Assembly (NCBI RefSeq): GCF_023145115.1
Contig: NZ_JAGLEJ010000024.1
Coordinates: 99,434 to 163,433, forward strand
Direction of reading: 5' to 3'
Source of the DNA: Algiphilus sp.
Lineage (GTDB): Bacteria; Pseudomonadota; Gammaproteobacteria; Nevskiales; Nevskiaceae
Length of the DNA stretch: 64,000 nt
Made by a program: the position numbers and the translations under genes. The notes under the pieces were generated by a model. It saw only the letters and a program-made list of their open reading frames with translations, was not told the origin of the DNA and did no database searches. Positions 58,542-64,000 of the stretch are shown here, in pieces. The first letter of the stretch is position 1, and every line of letters begins with the position of its first letter.

Positions 58542-58954
58542 CACATGATCGTCCGGTTGACGAATTCACACTTCACGGGAAGCTTCGCCGCCGCCAGGCG
58601 GAACGCCTCGCGCGCGACCTCTTCCGAGATGCCCTCCATCTCGTAGAGCATGCGGCCCGGCTGTACCTTGGCGGCCCAGTACTCGACGTTGCCCTTGCCC
58701 TTGCCCATACGGACTTCGAGGGGCTTCTCGCTGACCGGGACGTCCGGGAATATCCGGATCCACAGCTTGCCGCCGCGCTTGACGTGACGGTTGATGGCAC
58801 GACGGGCGGCCTCGATCTGGCGCGCGGTCAGCCGACCGTGCTCCATGCACTTCAGACCGTACTCACCGAACGAGACCTTGTTGCCGCGCTGCGCCAGGCC
58901 GCGGTTGCGGCCCTTCTGCTGCTTGCGGAACTTGGTGCGCTTGGGTTGCATCAT
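58541..58954 (-). CDS. rplP: 50S ribosomal protein L16 (uL16)
   Basis: A 137-residue protein near the peptidyl-transferase centre. It starts MMQPKRTKFRKQQKGRNRG, as in E. coli with Leu at position 2, so the first ATG is kept. RGGKLWIRIFPDVPVSEKPL and RMGKGKGNVEYWAAKVQPGR follow. It lies 14 bp after rpsC. Confidence 0.98.
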   Translation of the reverse strand: MMQPKRTKFRKQQKGRNRGLAQRGNKVSFGEYGLKCMEHGRLTARQIEAARRAINRHVKRGGKLWIRIFPDVPVSEKPLEVRMGKGKGNVEYWAAKVQPGRMLYEMEGISEEVAREAFRLAAAKLPVKCEFVNRTIM

Positions 58955-58968
58955 GGCGGGCGGTCTCC

Positions 58969-59643
58969 TTAGCTGGTGGCTTCAGCCGGCTCGGCGGCCT
59001 TCTCGGCCTCGAACTGCTCGCCGTGGAATACCCAGACCTTGACGCCGATGGTCCCGTAGGTGGTATGCGCCTCGGCGAAGCCGTAGTCGATGTGGGCGCG
59101 CAGCGTGTGCAGCGGCACACGACCCTCGCGGTACCACTCGGTGCGCGCAATCTCGGCGCCGTTGAGACGACCCGAGACCTGGATCTTGATGCCGCCCGCG
59201 CCGATGCGCATGGCGTTCTGCACCGAGCGCTTCATGGCGCGGCGGAACATGATGCGGCGCTCGAGCTGCTGGGCGACGGATTCGGCGATGAGGTTGGCAT
59301 CGAGCTCCGGCTTGCGGATCTCCTCGACCGAGACGTGCACGGCGTCGGCGCGCAGGCCCATCTTCTCCGCAATGTCCTGCTTGAGCTTCTCGATGTCCTC
59401 GCCCTTCTTGCCGATCACGATGCCCGGGCGCGCGGTGTGGATCGTCAGACGGGCCGACTTCGACGGCCGGTCGATCTGCACGCGCGACACCGATGCCTTG
59501 GCCAGGCGCTTGCGCACGAAGTCGCGCACCTCGAGATCGGTGGCGAGCTGGTCGCGATACGTCTCGCGCTCGGCGTACCAGTTCGACGTCCACTTGGTGG
59601 TGATGCCGAGCCGGAACCCGTTGGGGTGAACCTTGTGACCCAT
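58969..59643 (-). CDS. rpsC: 30S ribosomal protein S3 (uS3)
   Basis: A 224-residue mRNA-entry protein. The KH domain motif GIVIGKKGEDIEKLKQDI is intact, and KVHPNGFRLGITTKWTSNWY begins the chain. The C-terminal tail is short and Glu/Ala-rich. It lies 17 bp after rplV. Confidence 0.98.
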   Translation of the reverse strand: MGHKVHPNGFRLGITTKWTSNWYAERETYRDQLATDLEVRDFVRKRLAKASVSRVQIDRPSKSARLTIHTARPGIVIGKKGEDIEKLKQDIAEKMGLRADAVHVSVEEIRKPELDANLIAESVAQQLERRIMFRRAMKRSVQNAMRIGAGGIKIQVSGRLNGAEIARTEWYREGRVPLHTLRAHIDYGFAEAHTTYGTIGVKVWVFHGEQFEAEKAAEPAEATS

Positions 59644-59660
59644 GGAATCTCGTCCTGCGC

Positions 59661-59993
59661 TTACTGATCCGCGACGCGAATCGTGATGTGACTGGTGGGC
59701 TTCACGATGCGGTCGGCGCGCCCCTTGGCGCGCGGCATCATGCGCTTAATCTGCGGGCCCGCATCGACCATGATCTCGGAGATGCGCAGCTCGTCGACAT
59801 CGGCGCCGAAGTTGTTCTCGGCGTTGGCGATGGCGGACTCGAGCACCTTGCGGATCACGCCTGCGGCCTTCTTGTTCGAGAAGCGCAGCACCTGCAGCGC
59901 CTGATCCACGGGCTTGCCGCGGACCTGGTCGGCCACCAGGCGCCCCTTCTGCGGCGACAGCCGCGCGAAACGCAAAACGGAGTGGGTCTGCAT
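59661..59993 (-). CDS. rplV: 50S ribosomal protein L22 (uL22)
   Basis: A 110-residue protein lining the exit tunnel. RLSPQKGRLVADQVRGKPVD and the tunnel-loop region MPRAKGRADRIVKPTSHITI are conserved, with no sign of the loop deletions linked to macrolide resistance. It is 2 bp after rpsS. Confidence 0.98.
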   Translation of the reverse strand: MQTHSVLRFARLSPQKGRLVADQVRGKPVDQALQVLRFSNKKAAGVIRKVLESAIANAENNFGADVDELRISEIMVDAGPQIKRMMPRAKGRADRIVKPTSHITIRVADQ

Positions 59994-59995
59994 GA

Positions 59996-60268
59996 TCAGC
60001 GTGCCTTCTTGTCGGCGACGTGGCCCTTGAAGGTCCGCGTCGGAGCGAACTCACCGAGCTTGTGCCCGACCATGTTCTCGGTCACGAACACCGGCATGTG
60101 CTGCCGGCCGTTGTGCACCTGCATGGTCAGGCCGACCATGTCGGGCGTCACCATCGAGCGCCGCGACCAGGTCTTGATCGGCCGCTTGACGCGCGATGAC
60201 TGCGCCTCGTCGACCTTCTTGGCCAGGTGGTGGTCCACGAATGGTCCCTTCTTCAATGAACGTGGCAT
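59996..60268 (-). CDS. rpsS: 30S ribosomal protein S19 (uS19)
   Basis: A 90-residue head protein. MPRSLKKGPFVDHHLAKKVD and VGHKLGEFAPTRTFKGHVAD are diagnostic. The start 60268 is fixed by this N-terminus. It is 13 bp after rplB. Confidence 0.98.
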   Translation of the reverse strand: MPRSLKKGPFVDHHLAKKVDEAQSSRVKRPIKTWSRRSMVTPDMVGLTMQVHNGRQHMPVFVTENMVGHKLGEFAPTRTFKGHVADKKAR

Positions 60269-60281
60269 CTCGAATACCTCG

Positions 60282-61121
60282 TTACTTCTTCTTCTTCGCC
60301 GTGCGCTTGCGCACGATGAACTGGTCGGTGCGCTTGTTGGAGCGCGTCTTGTAACCCTTGGTCGGAACGCCCCAGGGCGAAACCGGATGCGGGTTGCCCT
60401 GCCCGGAACGTCCCTCGCCACCGCCGTGCGGATGGTCGACGGGGTTCATCACCGTGCCGCGCACGGTCGGACGGACACCCTTCCAGCGCTTGGCGCCGGC
60501 CTTGCCCAGCACGCGCAGGCTGTGCTCGGAGTTGCCCACTTCGCCGATGACGGCACGGCACTCCGAAAGCACCTTGCGCATCTCGCCGGAGCGCATGCGC
60601 AGCGTGACGTAGGCACCTTCACGCGCCACCAGCTGCACCGCCGCGCCGGCCGAACGCCCCATCTGGGCACCCTTGCCGGGCCGCATCTCGATGCAGTGAA
60701 CGGTGGAGCCGACCGGGATGTTGCGCATCGGCAGGCAGCAGCCGGGCTTGATCGGCGCCGACTCGCCACTGAACACCTGATCGCCGACCTTCAGGTGGCG
60801 CGGCGCAATGATATAGCGCCGCTCGCCATCCGCATAGACCAGCAGCGCGATATGCGCGCTCCGGTTGGGATCGTGCTCGAGGCGCTCGACGCGCGCAGGC
60901 ACGCCGTCCTTGTCGCGCTTGAAGTCGACGACGCGGTAGGCCTGCTTGTGGCCGCCCCCGCGATGACGCGTGGTGATGCGACCCGCGTTGTTGCGGCCGC
61001 CGCTGCGCGACTGCTTCTCGACCAGCGGCGCGTGCGGCCCGCCCCGGTGAAGGTCCTTGTTGACGACCTTGACCTGGTGGCGGCGTCCGTTCGACGTCGG
61101 CTTGCTCTTCTGGATAGCCAT
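60282..61121 (-). CDS. rplB: 50S ribosomal protein L2 (uL2)
   Basis: A 279-residue protein needed for subunit joining and peptidyl transfer. NNAGRITTRHRGGGHKQAYR near the start and NPVDHPHGGGEGRSGQGNPH near the end are the universal motifs. The start 61121 (MAIQKSKPTSNGRR) matches the family. It is 8 bp after rplW. Confidence 0.98.
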   Translation of the reverse strand: MAIQKSKPTSNGRRHQVKVVNKDLHRGGPHAPLVEKQSRSGGRNNAGRITTRHRGGGHKQAYRVVDFKRDKDGVPARVERLEHDPNRSAHIALLVYADGERRYIIAPRHLKVGDQVFSGESAPIKPGCCLPMRNIPVGSTVHCIEMRPGKGAQMGRSAGAAVQLVAREGAYVTLRMRSGEMRKVLSECRAVIGEVGNSEHSLRVLGKAGAKRWKGVRPTVRGTVMNPVDHPHGGGEGRSGQGNPHPVSPWGVPTKGYKTRSNKRTDQFIVRKRTAKKKK

Positions 61122-61129
61122 GATGTCCT

Positions 61130-61429
61130 CTAGCTCGCTGAACCGAGGAAGTCGATCTCGCTCCCCTCGGCGAGGGTCACGTAGGCCTTCTTCCAATCGG
61201 AGCGTCGGCCGGTCGAACGGCCGAAGCGCTTGGTCTTGCCCTTGACGTTGAGCGTGCTCACACCGGTGACGCGGACGTCGAACAGCTTCTCGACCGCCTC
61301 GCGGATTTCCGGCTTGGTGGCATCGCGCGCAACCTTGAAGACGACCTGCTGGTCATTCTCCGCGACGCGGTTGCTCTTTTCGGAGATCAGCGGCGCGCGG
61401 ATGATCTGGTGGAGTCGATCGACGTTCAT
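61130..61429 (-). CDS. rplW: 50S ribosomal protein L23 (uL23)
   Basis: A 99-residue tunnel-exit protein and trigger-factor site. LHQIIRAPLISEKSNRVAEN and KLFDVRVTGVSTLNVKGKTK are typical. The ATG 61429 overlaps the rplD stop by 4 bp. Confidence 0.98.
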   Translation of the reverse strand: MNVDRLHQIIRAPLISEKSNRVAENDQQVVFKVARDATKPEIREAVEKLFDVRVTGVSTLNVKGKTKRFGRSTGRRSDWKKAYVTLAEGSEIDFLGSAS

Positions 61430-62028
61430 GACAGCCAGGCCTCGAACTTGCGGATGGCCGCCTCGGTCACCACCACCTTCTGGTGGGCCAGCAGGCTGAC
61501 CGGGTTGACGGCGTCGGTATCCACGACCGAGACGCCCGGCAGATTGCGCGCAGCGAGGAACAGCGACTGCTCGACCGTCTCGACCACGATCAGCGCATCC
61601 TCGGCGCCCAGCTCGCGCAGCTTCGCGGCCAGATCCTTGGTCTTGCCCGAGGCCTCGATGTCCGATACCACCAGCAGATGCTCGCGACGGCCCAGCTCCG
61701 AGAGGATGCTGCGCAGCGCACCGCGATACATCTTGCGGTTGACCTTCTGCTCGAAGTCGCGCGGACGCGCCGCGAAGGTCACGCCGCCGCCGCGCCAGAT
61801 CGGGCTGCGGATGCTGCCCGCCCGCGCGCGGCCGGTACCCTTCTGGCGCCACGGCTTCTTGCCGCCGCCACTGACTTCCGAGCGCGTCTTCTGGGCCTTG
61901 GTGCCCGCGCGCCCGCCAGCGAGATAGGCGGTCACTACCTGATGTACCAGCGCTTCGTTGAACTCCGCGGCAAAGACGGCATCGGCCACCTGCACCGCGC
62001 TACCGCCGCTCTTCATTGCCAATTCCAT
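61426..62028 (-). CDS. rplD: 50S ribosomal protein L4 (uL4)
   Basis: A 200-residue protein that in E. coli also represses the S10 operon and binds RNase E. KKPWRQKGTGRARAGSIRSP and WRGGGVTFAARPRDFEQKVN form the tunnel loop region. It lies 23 bp after rplC. Confidence 0.98.
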   Translation of the reverse strand: MELAMKSGGSAVQVADAVFAAEFNEALVHQVVTAYLAGGRAGTKAQKTRSEVSGGGKKPWRQKGTGRARAGSIRSPIWRGGGVTFAARPRDFEQKVNRKMYRGALRSILSELGRREHLLVVSDIEASGKTKDLAAKLRELGAEDALIVVETVEQSLFLAARNLPGVSVVDTDAVNPVSLLAHQKVVVTEAAIRKFEAWLS

Positions 62029-62051
62029 GATTGCTTCCTTCAGCGTCCGGT

Positions 62052-62690
62052 TCAGCCGCGATTACTCGGGCGCACAATGACCGTGCCGCCACGGGCACCC
62101 GGCACCGCGCCCTTGACCAGCAGCAGGTTGCGCTCGGCGTCCACGCGCACCACGTCCAGGTTGAGGGTCGTGACCCGCTCGTTGCCCATCTGACCGGACA
62201 TCTTCTTGCCCTTGAACACGCGGCCCGGCGACTGGTTCTGACCGATCGAGCCCGGCGTGCGATGCGACAGCGAAGCGCCGTGGGTCGCACGGCCGCCGCC
62301 GAAGCCCCAGCGCTTGACGGTGCCGGCGAAGCCCTTGCCGATGCTCGTGCCGCGCACGTCAACGGTCTTGACCTCGCTGAAGCGGTCGACCCGGATCTCG
62401 GTACCCGGCTCGAGGCCCTCGTCCTCGCCGTCCTCGAGACGCATTTCCCACAGCCCCTTGCCCGGCGCGACCCCGGAGGCCTTGAAGTGCCCCAGCTCGG
62501 CCTTGCTCAGGCGCTGCGGCTTGGCCTCGCCGACCGTGACCTGGATGGCGCGATAGCCGTCCGTCTCCGCGGTCTTGATGCAGGTGATGCGGTTGGGCTC
62601 GCACTCGATCACGGTGACCGGCACCGACGCACCGGCGTCGGTGAAGATCCGCGTCATGCCGCGCTTGATGCCCACGATTCCGATACTCAT
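62052..62690 (-). CDS. rplC: 50S ribosomal protein L3 (uL3)
   Basis: A 212-residue protein that starts 50S assembly. GIVGIKRGMTRIFTDAGASV and the loop with HRTPGSIGQNQSPGRVFKGK, containing the Gln methylated by PrmB in relatives, are present. It is 20 bp after rpsJ. Confidence 0.98.
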   Translation of the reverse strand: MSIGIVGIKRGMTRIFTDAGASVPVTVIECEPNRITCIKTAETDGYRAIQVTVGEAKPQRLSKAELGHFKASGVAPGKGLWEMRLEDGEDEGLEPGTEIRVDRFSEVKTVDVRGTSIGKGFAGTVKRWGFGGGRATHGASLSHRTPGSIGQNQSPGRVFKGKKMSGQMGNERVTTLNLDVVRVDAERNLLLVKGAVPGARGGTVIVRPSNRG

Positions 62691-62710
62691 CTCTATCGCT
62701 CCCGTGCGCC

Positions 62711-63028
62711 TCAGCCGAGCTTGATCTGGACTTCGACGCCCGCCGGAAGATCCAGCTTGGACAGCGCGTCCACGGTCTTCTCGGTGGGATCGACGATCTG
62801 CATGAGCCGCTTGTGCGTACGGATCTCGTACTGGTCACGCGCGTCCTTGTAGACGTGCGGCGACACCAGGATCGTGTAGCGCTCGCGGCGGGTCGGAAGC
62901 GGGATGGGACCGCGCACAAGCGCACCGGTGCGCTTGGCGGTTTCCACGATTTCACGCGCCGACCGGTCGATCAGACGATGATCGAAGGCTTTGAGCCGGA
63001 TGCGTATCGATTGGCTAGCTGCGGCCAT
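62711..63028 (-). CDS. rpsJ: 30S ribosomal protein S10 (uS10, NusE)
   Basis: A 105-residue protein acting in the ribosome and in NusB/NusE antitermination. RIRLKAFDHRLIDRSAREIV and RTHKRLMQIVDPTEKTVDAL are diagnostic. It begins 58 bp after the tuf stop and opens the S10 block. No promoter was seen between tuf and rpsJ, so read-through from the str operon is likely. Confidence 0.98.
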   Translation of the reverse strand: MAAASQSIRIRLKAFDHRLIDRSAREIVETAKRTGALVRGPIPLPTRRERYTILVSPHVYKDARDQYEIRTHKRLMQIVDPTEKTVDALSKLDLPAGVEVQIKLG

Positions 63029-63086
63029 GCTTACTGGACTCGGTTATTGAAAGAACAGGAAACGGATGGGGTCGTGCCCCGCCGCT

Positions 63087-64000
<914 letters not shown>

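Overview
The window is a GC-rich, densely coded piece of a gammaproteobacterial chromosome. Evidence for this placement is the S10-spc-alpha ribosomal operon order ending rpmJ / rpsM-rpsK-rpsD-rpoA-rplQ, the holA-proA-nadD-rsfS-rlmH block, and lipoprotein, NodT and RND families typical of that class. The order or genus cannot be fixed from sequence reading alone. No tRNA, rRNA, CRISPR array, transposase or phage gene was seen.

Region 1 (1-23.3 kb) is a metal and drug efflux island. It holds the end of a CusA-type RND pump, a CopA-type P-type ATPase, an ArsR-regulated CDF exporter, a DUF3703-CDF pair, a czcI-like/czcC/czcB/czcA operon followed by an azurin-like cupredoxin gene, and a complete second RND system (NodT-type outer-membrane factor, adaptor, permease). 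copA and the DUF3703-CDF pair carry near-identical MerR-type promoters with long 19-20 bp spacers, so one regulator outside the window may control both. Inside this island (6.9-10.6 kb) sits an unrelated block: three translationally coupled genes (arylsulfotransferase-family protein, a small YVGPG membrane protein, a membrane-anchored sulfotransferase) followed by a SAM methyltransferase.

Region 2 (23.6-45.1 kb) is mixed housekeeping and accessory DNA with many 4-bp stop/start overlaps. It includes a CorA magnesium channel, a TauD-like dioxygenase, a CASTOR/POLLUX-type channel, a lipid kinase, a stand-alone FabH coupled to a nitroreductase, a SET-domain methyltransferase, NlpC/P60 lipoprotein, a gene broken by one missing base, an outer-membrane protein, a cold-shock protein with a long leader, an enoyl-reductase/hydrolase pair, RsmB-like and DusB RNA enzymes, several unrecognised genes, an MFS transporter, and a cytochrome b561-YceI-YceI operon.

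Region 3 (45.2-64 kb) is core information machinery, all on the minus strand. Transcription enters from tuf at the right edge, runs through the S10, spc and alpha operons (rpsJ to rplQ), stops at a strong hairpin, and is followed by holA-proA-nadD-rsfS-rlmH. The only sizeable non-coding gap (333 bp, rpmJ-rpsM) holds a perfect 15-bp hairpin, a second imperfect palindrome and a good alpha-operon promoter.
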